NCBI RefSeq assembly: GCF_009758125.1
Contig: NZ_WRXO01000001.1
Coordinates: forward strand, 868,001 to 932,000
DNA from: Chitinophaga oryziterrae
Lineage (GTDB): Bacteria > Bacteroidota > Bacteroidia > Chitinophagales > Chitinophagaceae
Reading direction: 5' to 3'
Length of the DNA stretch: 64,000 nucleotides
Under the pieces are notes generated by a model, which had not been told where the DNA came from, did no database searches, and saw nothing but the letters and a program-made list of their open reading frames with translations. Each line of letters opens with the position of its first letter. The stretch's first letter is position 1. Shown here in pieces: positions 17,104 through 26,273 of the stretch. The position numbers and the translations under genes were made by a program.

Positions 17104-17976
17104 ATGGTGATTTTATCCAGCGATGGATTTCTAGACTTATTATTTATTGATTTACATTTTCAATTGACAAAATTGGAAAATCCAAATATCATTGTCAGGG
17201 TTGCGACCGCTGACGATCAGCATTACGGTAAAACCATCACCGATGAGATGGAATCTTCTGCCAAGGCACGTGGAACAGGCATTGCCAAACGTTCTCCGGA
17301 ATATGTGCAGTTGAAAATGGAAGAAGGTAAGGCCGTAATTGCGGTAACAGACAAAGGCGAATGGGTAGGTTTCTGCTATATAGAGGCATGGGGTCATGAG
17401 AAGTTCGTGGCAAACTCCGGGCTGATCGTAAACCCGGCTTTCCGGGGGCATGGTGTGGCCAAGGCTATTAAAATGCGTGTGTTCGAATTATCCAGACAAA
17501 AATATCCTGATGCCAAGATCTTCGGTCTAACGACCGGTCTTGCAGTAATGAAGATTAACTCAGAGCTTGGTTATGAGCCGGTTACCTATTCAGAGCTGAC
17601 AGATGACGAAGAATTCTGGAAAGGATGCAGAAGCTGTGTGAACTTCGACGTACTAACCAGCAAAGGTCGTAAGAACTGCCTCTGTACTGCTATGCTGTAC
17701 GATCCGGCAGAGAAAGCGAAGGAAGCTGAAGAGAAGGCCGCTAATATGAGAGCATCTTCTATCACCCTGCTGACAGACGTACAACCTCAGATGCTGGTAG
17801 CTGCCAACGGGCAGATGCATCATAAAAAGAAGGACAGGACCTTTAAAGGAAACTTTAAGTTATTCGAACGGTGGATCCGTTTTAAAAGGTATGTGCTGCT
17901 GAAAAGTGGAAAAGACAATGGCGGTGGCGCTGCTTCTTCCAGCAGGAAGAAGTTCTTTTTATTCAATCTGTTTTAA
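17104..17976 (+). CDS. GNAT acetyltransferase heading the arginine operon
   Basis: A 290-residue protein with a GNAT fold: the acetyl-CoA loop is NPAFRGHGVAKA (about residues 110-121) and the C-terminal half of the fold runs to ELGYEPV. Four cysteines follow, CRSC (175, 178) and CLC (192, 194), a possible zinc knuckle, then a charged helix and a basic tail. No other N-acetylglutamate synthase (argA or argJ) gene is in the cluster, so it probably makes N-acetylglutamate; that is inference from position. The ATG at 17104 directly follows a hairpin and the first 27 residues look unconserved, so a TTG start at 17164 is an alternative. Confidence 0.75.
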   Translation: MVILSSDGFLDLLFIDLHFQLTKLENPNIIVRVATADDQHYGKTITDEMESSAKARGTGIAKRSPEYVQLKMEEGKAVIAVTDKGEWVGFCYIEAWGHEKFVANSGLIVNPAFRGHGVAKAIKMRVFELSRQKYPDAKIFGLTTGLAVMKINSELGYEPVTYSELTDDEEFWKGCRSCVNFDVLTSKGRKNCLCTAMLYDPAEKAKEAEEKAANMRASSITLLTDVQPQMLVAANGQMHHKKKDRTFKGNFKLFERWIRFKRYVLLKSGKDNGGGAASSSRKKFFLFNLF

Positions 17977-17995
17977 TTTTAAAATATTATCATAA

Positions 17996-19189
17996 ATGAA
18001 AAAAGTAGTACTGGGTTTTAGCGGAGGTCTTGATACATCATACTGCGTAAAATATCTGACAGAAGAGAAAGGATATGAAGTGCATTCCGTGATTGTAAAT
18101 ACCGGCGGTTTCACAGAAGAAGAACTGGTGGAAATCGAGAAACGCGCTTATAACCTGGGAGTAAAGAGCCACAAAGCTGTAAATACAGTACACTCTTATT
18201 ATGATAATGTAATTAAGTATCTGGTATTCGGTAACGTACTGAAAAACAATACTTATCCGTTGAGCGTAAGTGCTGAGCGTATGAGCCAGGCAATTGCCAT
18301 TGCCGAACATGTGAAGGAAGTAGGTGCTACTGCGGTGGCGCATGGCAGTACCGGTGCGGGTAACGACCAGGTGCGTTTTGATATGATCTTTCATATCATG
18401 ATCCCCGGTGTTGAAATTATTACTCCTATACGTGATCTGAAACTGAGCCGTGAAGAAGAGATTTCCTATCTCAAGGGTAAAGGGGTACAGATGAACTTTG
18501 AAAAAGCTGCATACTCTATTAATAAAGGTATCTGGGGTACTTCTGTAGGTGGTAAGGAAACACTGAACTCCAACGGTTTCCTGCCGGAAGAAGCATGGCC
18601 TACCCAGTTATCCAGAACGGATGCTGAACAGGTGAAACTGCATTTCGGGAAAGGTGAATTGACCGGTGTGAATGATAAGACGTTTGCACATCCTACCGAC
18701 GCTATCCAGTATTTACAAACACTGGCAGGACCATTTGCTATTGGCCGTGATATACATGTGGGGGATACCATCATTGGTATTAAAGGCCGCGTTGGTTTTG
18801 AAGCTGCCGCTCCTGTAGTGATCATCAAAGCACATCATGCTTTGGAAAAACACGTACTTACAAAATGGCAGTTAAGCTGGAAAGATCAGCTGTCACAGTT
18901 CTACGGTAACTGGCTGCATGAAGGTCAGATTATGGACCCGGTAATGCGCGACATTGAAGCTTACCTGCAGAATAGCCAGCAGCATGTTACAGGCGATGTG
19001 TTTGTAACATTACAGCCATACCGGTTCCAGGTAACAGGTATCGAGTCTGTTTATGATCTGATGAGCAGCAAATTTGGTAAGTACGGGGAAATGAATAACG
19101 GCTGGAGTGGTGAAGACGTAAGAGGCTTCAGCAAGATATTCGGTAACCAGACCATGATCTGGCACCAGGTATCTGAAAGCGCTAAATAG
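17996..19189 (+). CDS. argG: Argininosuccinate synthase
   Basis: ArgG joins citrulline and aspartate with ATP to give argininosuccinate, the penultimate step of arginine synthesis. The N-terminal ATP-pyrophosphatase loop SGGLDTS is intact, and AHGSTGAGNDQVRFD is the family signature. Length (397 residues) is typical. In pathways with acetylated intermediates the citrulline arrives from ArgF' followed by deacetylation. The gene lies 19 bp after the GNAT gene and 8 bp before argC, in one operon. Confidence 0.97.
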   Translation: MKKVVLGFSGGLDTSYCVKYLTEEKGYEVHSVIVNTGGFTEEELVEIEKRAYNLGVKSHKAVNTVHSYYDNVIKYLVFGNVLKNNTYPLSVSAERMSQAIAIAEHVKEVGATAVAHGSTGAGNDQVRFDMIFHIMIPGVEIITPIRDLKLSREEEISYLKGKGVQMNFEKAAYSINKGIWGTSVGGKETLNSNGFLPEEAWPTQLSRTDAEQVKLHFGKGELTGVNDKTFAHPTDAIQYLQTLAGPFAIGRDIHVGDTIIGIKGRVGFEAAAPVVIIKAHHALEKHVLTKWQLSWKDQLSQFYGNWLHEGQIMDPVMRDIEAYLQNSQQHVTGDVFVTLQPYRFQVTGIESVYDLMSSKFGKYGEMNNGWSGEDVRGFSKIFGNQTMIWHQVSESAK

Positions 19190-19197
19190 ACTATAAA

Positions 19198-20181
19198 ATG
19201 GCAAACGATAAAAAGATAAAGGCAGGGATCATCGGTGGTGCAGGGTATACAGGCGGAGAGATGATCCGTATCTTATTAAATCATCCTGATGTAATTATTT
19301 CTTTTGTTCATAGCCGGAGTAATGCCGGTAATCCCCTGTATGCCGTACATGCAGATTTATTAGGGGAAACAGAGCTGACCTTTACAGGTGAGCTGAGTAA
19401 TGAGATAGACGTCCTCTTCCTGTGTCTCGGACATGGGGAAGCAAAGAAATTCCTGGAAGCCAATGAGATCGCAGCGGCTGTGAAGGTGATAGATCTGAGT
19501 CAGGATTTCAGACTGGGCGAAAGCGTGAAGGGCCGGGAGTTTGTGTACGGATTGCCCGAGATGCAACGTGAAAAGATAGCTACAGCGAAAAATATTGCCA
19601 ATCCGGGTTGTTTTGCTACAGCTATACAACTTGGATTATTACCACTGGCCAAAGCAGGGCTGCTGAAAGAAGTGCATACGACCGGTATCACCGGTTCTAC
19701 AGGCGCTGGTCAGAGCCTGCAATCTACTTCCCATTTTACATGGAGGGCCAATAACGTATCCACCTATAAAGTACTCACTCATCAGCATCTGAAAGAGATA
19801 CGACGAAGCCTGCAGTTGTTGCAGCCTTCTTTTGCCGCCGATATCAACTTTATACCGGTACGCGGGGATTTCGCCAGAGGGATCTGGGTGACTTCCTACC
19901 TGGAAAGTGATCTTTCCCTGGAAGAAGCACAACAACTGTATAAAGCATATTATGCCGGTCATCCGTTCACACATGTAAGCGACAGACAAATAGACCTCAA
20001 GCAGGTAGTGAATACTAATAAATGCCTGATCCAACTGGAAAAAACAGGTAATAAACTGGTGATTCATTCTATAGAAGATAACCTGCTGAAAGGTGCATCA
20101 GGACAAGCGGTGCAGAATATGAACATCATGTGCGGACTGGAAGAAACGGCAGGACTTAAGTTGAAGTCGATCGTATTTTAA
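19198..20181 (+). CDS. argC: N-acetyl-gamma-glutamyl-phosphate reductase
   Basis: ArgC reduces N-acetyl-glutamyl-phosphate to the semialdehyde with NADPH. The Rossmann motif GGAGYTGGE and the catalytic cysteine in NPGCFATA are clear, followed by GSTGAGQ. At 327 residues it is the type without the ArgB fusion seen in yeast. It lies between argG (8 bp) and argD (62 bp), in the same direction. Confidence 0.96.
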   Translation: MANDKKIKAGIIGGAGYTGGEMIRILLNHPDVIISFVHSRSNAGNPLYAVHADLLGETELTFTGELSNEIDVLFLCLGHGEAKKFLEANEIAAAVKVIDLSQDFRLGESVKGREFVYGLPEMQREKIATAKNIANPGCFATAIQLGLLPLAKAGLLKEVHTTGITGSTGAGQSLQSTSHFTWRANNVSTYKVLTHQHLKEIRRSLQLLQPSFAADINFIPVRGDFARGIWVTSYLESDLSLEEAQQLYKAYYAGHPFTHVSDRQIDLKQVVNTNKCLIQLEKTGNKLVIHSIEDNLLKGASGQAVQNMNIMCGLEETAGLKLKSIVF

Positions 20182-20243
20182 GTATCTCTTTCATCACAAG
20201 ATGGACCAATAATCTTCAGGATGGTCCCGCAACTTAATAACAA

Positions 20244-21374
20244 ATGCAACTATTTGACGTATATCCCGTTAACGATATCACTATAGAGAAAGCCCTGGGT
20301 TCTAATGTATGGGACGATAAAGGTACCAAATACCTGGACCTGTATGGCGGTCATGCCGTTATTTCTATCGGTCATACACATCCCCATTACGTAAAACGGC
20401 TGACAGACCAGCTCCATAAAGTAGGATTTTATTCTAACTCTATTCATATTCCTTTACAGAAGCAGTTAGCAGAAAAACTGGGTAAGATCTCCGGTAAGGA
20501 AGATTACCAGTTATTCCTGTGTAACTCCGGTGCAGAAGCCAATGAGAACGCATTAAAACTGGCTTCTTTCCATAATGGCAGGAAGAAAGTGATTGCCTTC
20601 AGGAAATCATTCCATGGCAGAACTTCTCTGGCAGTAGCGGTGACGGACAATCCCAAGATCGTAGCGCCGGTAAATGAAACAGATAATGTGATATTTCTTC
20701 CATGGGAAGATGAAGCAGCGCTGCAAATAGCATTTGAAGAAAACGACATATCCTCTGTGATCATAGAAGGTATACAGGGTGTAGGTGGTATCAGGGTAGC
20801 CAGTTTCTCTTTCCTGCAAAAGATCAGGGTACTGTGTAATAAATATGAGGCAGTATTCATTGCAGACAGCGTACAGTGCGGTTATGGCAGAAGCGGCAGA
20901 TTCTTTTCTCATGACTATGCAGATGTAAATGCGGATATTTATACGATGGCCAAGGGTATGGGTAATGGTTTCCCTATAGGTGGTATCATTATAGCGCCAC
21001 ATATCCAGGCTTCTTATGGTTTACTGGGCACTACCTTTGGTGGTAATCACCTGGCCTGCGCCGCCGCTCTGGCAGTACTGGAAGTGATTGAAAAAGATAA
21101 CCTGATAGAGAATGCGGCTGAAGTAGGCGCTTACCTGATGGAAGAGCTGAAGAAATTCCCGCAGGTACTGGAAGTAAGAGGAAGAGGACTGATGATTGGT
21201 ATTGAGTTACCGGAATCACTGGCCCATGTGAAAAAGGAACTGCTGTTCAAACATAAGATCTTTACCGGGGAAGCGAAGCCAAATGTAATAAGGCTGTTAC
21301 CTTCACTGGCGCTTACCAGGGAGCATGCAGATGAGTTCCTGGCAGCATTCAAAAAGGAACTGGAAAACAATTAA
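20244..21374 (+). CDS. argD: Acetylornithine-type aminotransferase
   Basis: A 376-residue class III PLP aminotransferase that converts N-acetyl (or N-succinyl) glutamate semialdehyde to the ornithine derivative. The PLP pocket is visible in CNSGAEANENA, and the Schiff-base lysine lies in TMAKGMGNGFPIGG. FKHKIFTGEAKPNVIRLLP near the end is typical of ArgD. It follows argC and precedes argF' by 27 bp. Whether the acyl group is acetyl or succinyl is not decided by the sequence. Confidence 0.94.
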   Translation: MQLFDVYPVNDITIEKALGSNVWDDKGTKYLDLYGGHAVISIGHTHPHYVKRLTDQLHKVGFYSNSIHIPLQKQLAEKLGKISGKEDYQLFLCNSGAEANENALKLASFHNGRKKVIAFRKSFHGRTSLAVAVTDNPKIVAPVNETDNVIFLPWEDEAALQIAFEENDISSVIIEGIQGVGGIRVASFSFLQKIRVLCNKYEAVFIADSVQCGYGRSGRFFSHDYADVNADIYTMAKGMGNGFPIGGIIIAPHIQASYGLLGTTFGGNHLACAAALAVLEVIEKDNLIENAAEVGAYLMEELKKFPQVLEVRGRGLMIGIELPESLAHVKKELLFKHKIFTGEAKPNVIRLLPSLALTREHADEFLAAFKKELENN

Positions 21375-21401
21375 ATTCATCATTACAGCGCTATATATAC
21401 A

Positions 21402-22358
21402 ATGAAACAATTTATTTCCGTAGATGATGTACCGAGTGTCCCGCGTTTAGTGGAGACTGCACTGGACTACAAAAAGCAACCTTTCAAAGACAAAACTTTG
21501 GGTGAAAACAAAACCCTGGGCATGATATTCCTGAACCCAAGCCTGCGAACACGATTAAGTACGCAGGTGGCTGCTAAAAACCTGGGGATGGAAGTTGTGG
21601 TCTTTAATATAGATAAGGAAGGCTGGCAGCTGGAAATGAATGATGGCGCTATAATGAATGGAAATACGACGGAACACGTAAAGGAAGCAGCTGCTGTTAT
21701 GGGACAGTATTTTGATATCCTGTCGATCCGTACTTTTCCGGGATTAAAAGATAAAGAAGCTGATTATACGGAGAAATATATCAATCAGTTCATTAAATAT
21801 GCCGGCGTTCCGGTGGTGAGCCTGGAAAGCGCTACCCTGCACCCGTTGCAGAGCCTGACAGATGTGATCACTATCAAAGAACAGTGGCAGCAGGCCCGTC
21901 GTCCCAAGGTGGTAATGACCTGGGCCCCGCACGTGAAGCCATTGCCACAGGCAGTGCCGAACTCATTTGCACAGTGGATCAATGCATGGGGTGAAGCAGA
22001 TTTTGTGATTACACATCCGAAAGGGTATGACCTGGATAAAAAATTCACCGGTAATGCACCGATAGAATACGACCAGGATAAAGCGCTGGAAGGAGCTGAT
22101 TTTGTATACGTGAAGAACTGGTCTTCTTATGAAGATTATGGTAAAATCACTTGTACAGACAGTAACTGGATGGTGACGAACGAGAAACTCCGTGGTACTA
22201 ACCAGGCAAAAGTAATGCACTGTTTACCGGTAAGAAGGAATGTGGTGATAGCGGATGAAGTGCTGGACGGACCACAGTCCATCGTTATCAAAGAAGCAGG
22301 TAACCGTACATGGGCCGCACAGGCCGTGTTGAGCGAGATCCTAAAAAGCAATTTATGA
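21402..22358 (+). CDS. argF': N-acetyl- or N-succinyl-ornithine carbamoyltransferase
   Basis: A 318-residue transcarbamylase that acts on acylated ornithine instead of free ornithine, as in Bacteroides fragilis (SOTCase) and Xanthomonas (AOTCase). The carbamoyl-phosphate loop is SLRTRLSTQ, and the family-specific blocks TWAPHVKPLPQAVPNSFA and HCLPVRRN are present. The residue that separates the two specificities (Pro90 in the Bacteroides enzyme, Glu92 in Xanthomonas) is Thr90 here (NGNTTEH), so the acyl group is uncertain. The stop overlaps the argB ATG by 4 bp. Confidence 0.92.
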   Translation: MKQFISVDDVPSVPRLVETALDYKKQPFKDKTLGENKTLGMIFLNPSLRTRLSTQVAAKNLGMEVVVFNIDKEGWQLEMNDGAIMNGNTTEHVKEAAAVMGQYFDILSIRTFPGLKDKEADYTEKYINQFIKYAGVPVVSLESATLHPLQSLTDVITIKEQWQQARRPKVVMTWAPHVKPLPQAVPNSFAQWINAWGEADFVITHPKGYDLDKKFTGNAPIEYDQDKALEGADFVYVKNWSSYEDYGKITCTDSNWMVTNEKLRGTNQAKVMHCLPVRRNVVIADEVLDGPQSIVIKEAGNRTWAAQAVLSEILKSNL

Positions 22359-23131
22359 TCTTTGTTATTAAAGTAGGTGGTAATGTAATTGACAATCCGG
22401 AACTGCTGCAACGTTTCCTTAAGAACTTTGCAGCAGTTCCCGGTAAGAAGATATTGATCCATGGAGGTGGCAAGATAGCTACCCGCATAGGAGATAAACT
22501 GGGTATCGAATCCAGATATGTGAATGGACGCCGTATTACAGATGCGGAAACTATTGACGTAGTGACGATGGTATATGGTGGCCTGGTCAACAAACAACTG
22601 GTAGCTAAATTACAGGCGAATGGCTGTAATGCTATTGGATTAACCGGTGCAGACGCGAATATTATCCCGGCGGTGAAACGCCCGGTGAAAGAGATTGATT
22701 ATGGATTTGCAGGAGATATTTCCACTGTGCAGGCAGCCCCGCTGAAAGCATTGCTGGAAGCAGGTCTTACGCCTGTGTTTGCTCCGCTTACGCATGATGG
22801 TAAAGGGCAGATGCTGAATACGAATGCAGACACTATTGCCTCTTCGTTAGCAACAGCTTTATCAGCATATTATGAAGTAAGACTGATCTATTGTTTTGAG
22901 AAGAAGGGAGTACTGCATGATGCGAACAATGATGATGCTGTGATTAACCTGATCGATCGTCAAATATACCAGGAGCTGCTGGAAGACAAGGTATTGACAG
23001 ATGGGATTCTGCCTAAGCTGGAAAACGCTTTTGCTGCTATTGAAAGTGGGGTAAAAGAAGTGCTGATAGGACATGCAGATGATGTACTGAGTAATACTTC
23101 TGATACAGTAGCGGGTACTTTAATACGCTGA
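22355..23131 (+). CDS. argB: Acetylglutamate kinase
   Basis: ArgB phosphorylates N-acetylglutamate, normally the controlled step. The 258-residue protein starts FVIKVGGNVID, with ILIHGGGK and the C-terminal NTNADTIASSLA segment typical of the amino-acid kinase family. I chose the ATG at 22355 because it overlaps the argF' stop (ATGA) and gives the normal N-terminus; an upstream in-frame ATG adds 15 unrelated residues. The N-terminal helix that arginine-inhibited hexameric enzymes carry is absent, so feedback inhibition by arginine is doubtful. Confidence 0.95.
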   Translation: MIFVIKVGGNVIDNPELLQRFLKNFAAVPGKKILIHGGGKIATRIGDKLGIESRYVNGRRITDAETIDVVTMVYGGLVNKQLVAKLQANGCNAIGLTGADANIIPAVKRPVKEIDYGFAGDISTVQAAPLKALLEAGLTPVFAPLTHDGKGQMLNTNADTIASSLATALSAYYEVRLIYCFEKKGVLHDANNDDAVINLIDRQIYQELLEDKVLTDGILPKLENAFAAIESGVKEVLIGHADDVLSNTSDTVAGTLIR

Positions 23132-23134
23132 CCT

Positions 23135-24199
23135 ATGTGGAACCAACAATTGTATGATGATGCAGTAAAACTTTTACAGTCGCTGATTGCTACCCCTTCC
23201 ATCAGCAGGGAAGAGCAGGGTACGGCACAACTGATTGGCAATTTCCTTAAAGAAAGAGACATCCCGTACCAGCAGCACTTAAACAACATATGGGCAAAGA
23301 ACAAGTATTTTGATCCTGCCAAACCCGTAATCCTTTTCAATTCTCATCACGATACTGTAAAGCCTAATCCGCAATACACCCGTGACCCTTTTTCTCCTGA
23401 TGTAGTGGATGGCCGCCTGTATGGCCTTGGCAGCAATGATGCCGGGGGATGCCTGGTAAGCCTTATCGCTACCTTCCTGCATTTCTACGAACGTAATGAC
23501 CTGAAGTATAATCTCATCCTTACAGCTACCGCTGAAGAAGAGATCAGTGGTGTAAATGGCATAGAAAGTATCCTTGCCTCTTTACCGGCTATTGAGTTTG
23601 CTATTGTAGGTGAACCTACACAAACACAACTGGCGATCGCTGAAAAAGGACTGATGGTGCTGGATTGTACGGTGCATGGTAAAGCGGGGCATGCTGCACG
23701 TGATGAAGGAGAGAATGCGTTGTATAAAGCATTACCGGATATTGAGTGGTTCCGTACTTACCGTTATCCTAAGGTGTCTGAAACATTAGGACCGGTAAAG
23801 ATGAGTGTGACGGTGATCAATACTTCCAATAAAGCACATAACGTAGTACCGGCAGATTGTACCTTCGTGGTGGATGTGCGGGTAACGGAACAATATACTT
23901 TAGAACAGGTATTGGAGATCATTAAGGAGCATGTACAATGTGAAGTGAAGCCACGCTCTATGCGTATGCGTCCTTCCGGTATTCCTTTAGATCATCCTTT
24001 TGTACTGGGTGGCATTAAACATGGTAAAACATGTTACGGTTCACCTACTACCTCAGATCAGGCACTGATACCTGCTACTTCTATTAAAATGGGGCCAGGT
24101 GATTCTGCCCGTTCACATACAGCAGATGAATATATTTACCTGGATGAAATTCGTCAGGGTATAGACAGTTATATTAAATTGCTGGAAGAAATCTTGTAA
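23135..24199 (+). CDS. argE: Acyl-ornithine/citrulline deacylase, M20 family
   Basis: A 354-residue M20 zinc hydrolase. Metal ligands appear in SHHDTVKPN and GSNDAGGC, and the catalytic acid pair in TAEEEISGVNG. In a pathway using ArgF' the natural substrate is the acylated citrulline, so the enzyme probably releases citrulline rather than ornithine; this follows from the operon and not from the sequence. It sits 3 bp after argB and 2 bp before argH. Confidence 0.9.
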   Translation: MWNQQLYDDAVKLLQSLIATPSISREEQGTAQLIGNFLKERDIPYQQHLNNIWAKNKYFDPAKPVILFNSHHDTVKPNPQYTRDPFSPDVVDGRLYGLGSNDAGGCLVSLIATFLHFYERNDLKYNLILTATAEEEISGVNGIESILASLPAIEFAIVGEPTQTQLAIAEKGLMVLDCTVHGKAGHAARDEGENALYKALPDIEWFRTYRYPKVSETLGPVKMSVTVINTSNKAHNVVPADCTFVVDVRVTEQYTLEQVLEIIKEHVQCEVKPRSMRMRPSGIPLDHPFVLGGIKHGKTCYGSPTTSDQALIPATSIKMGPGDSARSHTADEYIYLDEIRQGIDSYIKLLEEIL

Positions 24200-24201
24200 T
24201 T

Positions 24202-25533
24202 ATGAAAATTTGGCAAAAGGATAAAGCCGCGCTGGCTGAGGTGGATAAGTTCACAGTGGGAAAAGACCGCGAGATGGATGCTTACCTGGCGCCGTTTGAT
24301 GTGCTGGGGTCCCTGGCGCATACTATTATGCTGGAAAGCATTGGACTGCTGACTGCAGATGAACTGGTCATCTTACAGAAAGAATTAAAACAGATTTATA
24401 AAGAGATCGCTGCCGGTGATTTTGAGCTGGAAGAAGGGGTAGAGGATATCCACTCCCAGGTGGAATTGTTGCTGACCCGTCGACTGGGTGAAGTGGGTAA
24501 GAAGATCCATAGTGGCCGTTCCAGGAACGACCAGGTTTTGGTAGACCTGAAACTTTTTTTGCGTCATGAGTTACAGACGCTGGTGCAGGAAGTGAATGTA
24601 CTGTTTGAATTATTACAGAAGAAAAGCGCTGAATATAAAGACCATCTTTTACCGGGGTATACACATTTGCAGATAGCGATGCCTTCCTCTTTCGGATTGT
24701 GGTTTGGTGCGTACGCAGAGAGCCTGGTGGATGATCTTACGGTATTACAGAGTGCGTATAAAGTAGTGAATAAAAATCCCCTGGGTTCTGCTGCGGGGTA
24801 TGGTTCTTCCTTCCCGCTTAACCGTACCATGACTACAGCGTTGTTGGGTTTTGATGACCTGAATTATAATGTGGTGTATGCACAGATGGGACGTGGTAAG
24901 ACGGAGAAGATCGTTGCATTTGGATTAGCGGGTATTGCGGCTACATTGGCTAAAATGGCGATGGATGCATGCCTGTTCATGAACCAGAATTTTGGGTTCA
25001 TTACATTCCCTGATGAGCTGACAACAGGTTCCAGTATTATGCCGCATAAGAAGAATCCTGATGTATGGGAGTTGATCCGTTCTCATGGTAATAAGTTACA
25101 GGCGTTGCCGAATGAGATCGCGATGATGATCACTAATTTACCAAGTGGTTATCATAGGGATTTGCAGTTGCTGAAAGAGAATTTATTCCCTGCGTTTCAG
25201 TCGTTGAAAGATTGTTTACGCATGACGGGATTGATGCTGGATAATATCCGTATTAAAGAGAATATTCTGGATGATGCGAAATACCAGTATTTGTTCAGTG
25301 TGGAAGTGGTGAATGATTTAGTGTTGTCCGGTGTGCCTTTCAGAGAGGCTTATAAGCAGGTAGGGCTGGATATTGAACGCGGTAGTTTTACTCCGGGAAA
25401 AGAGGTGAAACATACGCATGAAGGAAGTATCGGTAATCCTGGTAATGAAGAAGTGAGCAGGATGATGAAAGAGGTAATTGCAGGTTTTCCTTTTGAGAAA
25501 GTGGATAAGGCGATAGAGAAATTAGTAAGTTAG
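24202..25533 (+). CDS. argH: Argininosuccinate lyase
   Basis: ArgH splits argininosuccinate into arginine and fumarate, the last step of the pathway. The fumarase-superfamily signature GSSIMPHKKNPD is intact, as are IHSGRSRNDQV near the N-terminus and the catalytic HTHLQIAMPSS-like region at YTHLQIA. The 443-residue length is normal. It is the last gene of the operon, 2 bp after argE, and a strong terminator follows directly. Confidence 0.97.
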   Translation: MKIWQKDKAALAEVDKFTVGKDREMDAYLAPFDVLGSLAHTIMLESIGLLTADELVILQKELKQIYKEIAAGDFELEEGVEDIHSQVELLLTRRLGEVGKKIHSGRSRNDQVLVDLKLFLRHELQTLVQEVNVLFELLQKKSAEYKDHLLPGYTHLQIAMPSSFGLWFGAYAESLVDDLTVLQSAYKVVNKNPLGSAAGYGSSFPLNRTMTTALLGFDDLNYNVVYAQMGRGKTEKIVAFGLAGIAATLAKMAMDACLFMNQNFGFITFPDELTTGSSIMPHKKNPDVWELIRSHGNKLQALPNEIAMMITNLPSGYHRDLQLLKENLFPAFQSLKDCLRMTGLMLDNIRIKENILDDAKYQYLFSVEVVNDLVLSGVPFREAYKQVGLDIERGSFTPGKEVKHTHEGSIGNPGNEEVSRMMKEVIAGFPFEKVDKAIEKLVS

Positions 25534-25566
25534 AAAAGGCTGCACATTGATGCAGCCTTTTGTTTT
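25534..25566 (+). terminator. Intrinsic terminator of the arginine operon
   Basis: AAAAGGCTGCA pairs with TGCAGCCTTTT (11 bp) around a 6-nt loop, followed by GTTTTTA. It begins directly after the argH stop. Confidence 0.92.
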
Positions 25567-25637
25567 TATATGGTATTCCTCTCTTTTTTATTACGTAAAT
25601 AGAGTGCGTAACAGTGCGGTAACATTCTACTAACACA

Positions 25638-25817
25638 ATGAATATATTAGGTTTTGATTATTCAAGTGGGAAACTTGGATCAGATGGACATGAATGGTTC
25701 AAGGATGCGGCTGCCGATCAACAAGCGATTAAAACTGGTTTCTTTTATAAGGTTGGAACCACGGAAATTAGGGGAGCAGGGAATTATCATTACTTGCCAT
25801 TAAAACCATTTGATTAA
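25638..25817 (+). CDS. Unrecognised 59-residue protein or gene fragment
   Basis: An ATG-to-TAA frame of 59 codons starting MNILGFDYSSGKLG and ending YHYLPLKPFD. It is rich in Gly, Lys and aromatic residues and has no signal peptide. The frame is open five codons before the ATG, so it could be the 3' end of a decayed larger gene. It lies 12 bp upstream of a small membrane-protein gene in the same direction, an arrangement seen in orphan toxin-immunity leftovers. I recognise no family. Confidence 0.4.
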   Translation: MNILGFDYSSGKLGSDGHEWFKDAAADQQAIKTGFFYKVGTTEIRGAGNYHYLPLKPFD

Positions 25818-25829
25818 TAAGCTTAAAGT

Positions 25830-26144
25830 ATGAACATGTATAAAATTTTAAGAAAAGAGATTATACGGTGGTGGGAAGGTAGAAGGTTTTTATATAACCT
25901 TGTTGTGATAGTCGGTATGATTGTATGCTTAGTAATAATGAAGCAGCTTAACAGTGCATCTGTAAACTTTTTTATGTTGCCTTTTTTGATTTTATATGTG
26001 CTTGGTTTAAATATTATTTACACCATCTATTTATTCAGTATTAAAAGCAATAAAGAAAATGTATATAGATGGTTAATTGCTGTAACGCTTCTTATGCATG
26101 TAGTTTTAGCTATTAGTTTAGTTCTTAAGGTGCCTCACAGATAG
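25830..26144 (+). CDS. Small three-helix membrane protein, unknown
   Basis: A 104-residue protein with three predicted membrane segments (about 20-36, 45-70 and 82-100) behind a basic N-terminus (MYKILRKEIIRWWEGRR). The coding sequence is clearly richer in A+T than the arginine genes before it, which fits recent acquisition. It follows the 59-residue frame by 12 bp and is closed by a two-way terminator. No family is recognised; an immunity protein or a membrane anchor are guesses. Confidence 0.55.
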   Translation: MNMYKILRKEIIRWWEGRRFLYNLVVIVGMIVCLVIMKQLNSASVNFFMLPFLILYVLGLNIIYTIYLFSIKSNKENVYRWLIAVTLLMHVVLAISLVLKVPHR

Positions 26145-26155
26145 TATTTTAAATG

Positions 26156-26195
26156 AAAAATAGCCTGTATCATAAGTACGATACAGGCTATTTTT
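26156..26195. terminator. Two-way intrinsic terminator
   Basis: A 16-bp perfect stem (26156-26171 with 26180-26195, core TAGCCTGTATC) with A-run and T-run ends and an 8-nt loop. It lies between the small membrane protein and the convergent TonB receptor, and can serve both. Confidence 0.88.
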
Positions 26196-26273
26196 CGGAT
26201 ACCTGGTGGAGATTAATAATCGTTTAAACGATTATCAGTCCCTATTTTTATTTTTGATACTACCTCTTTTGGT

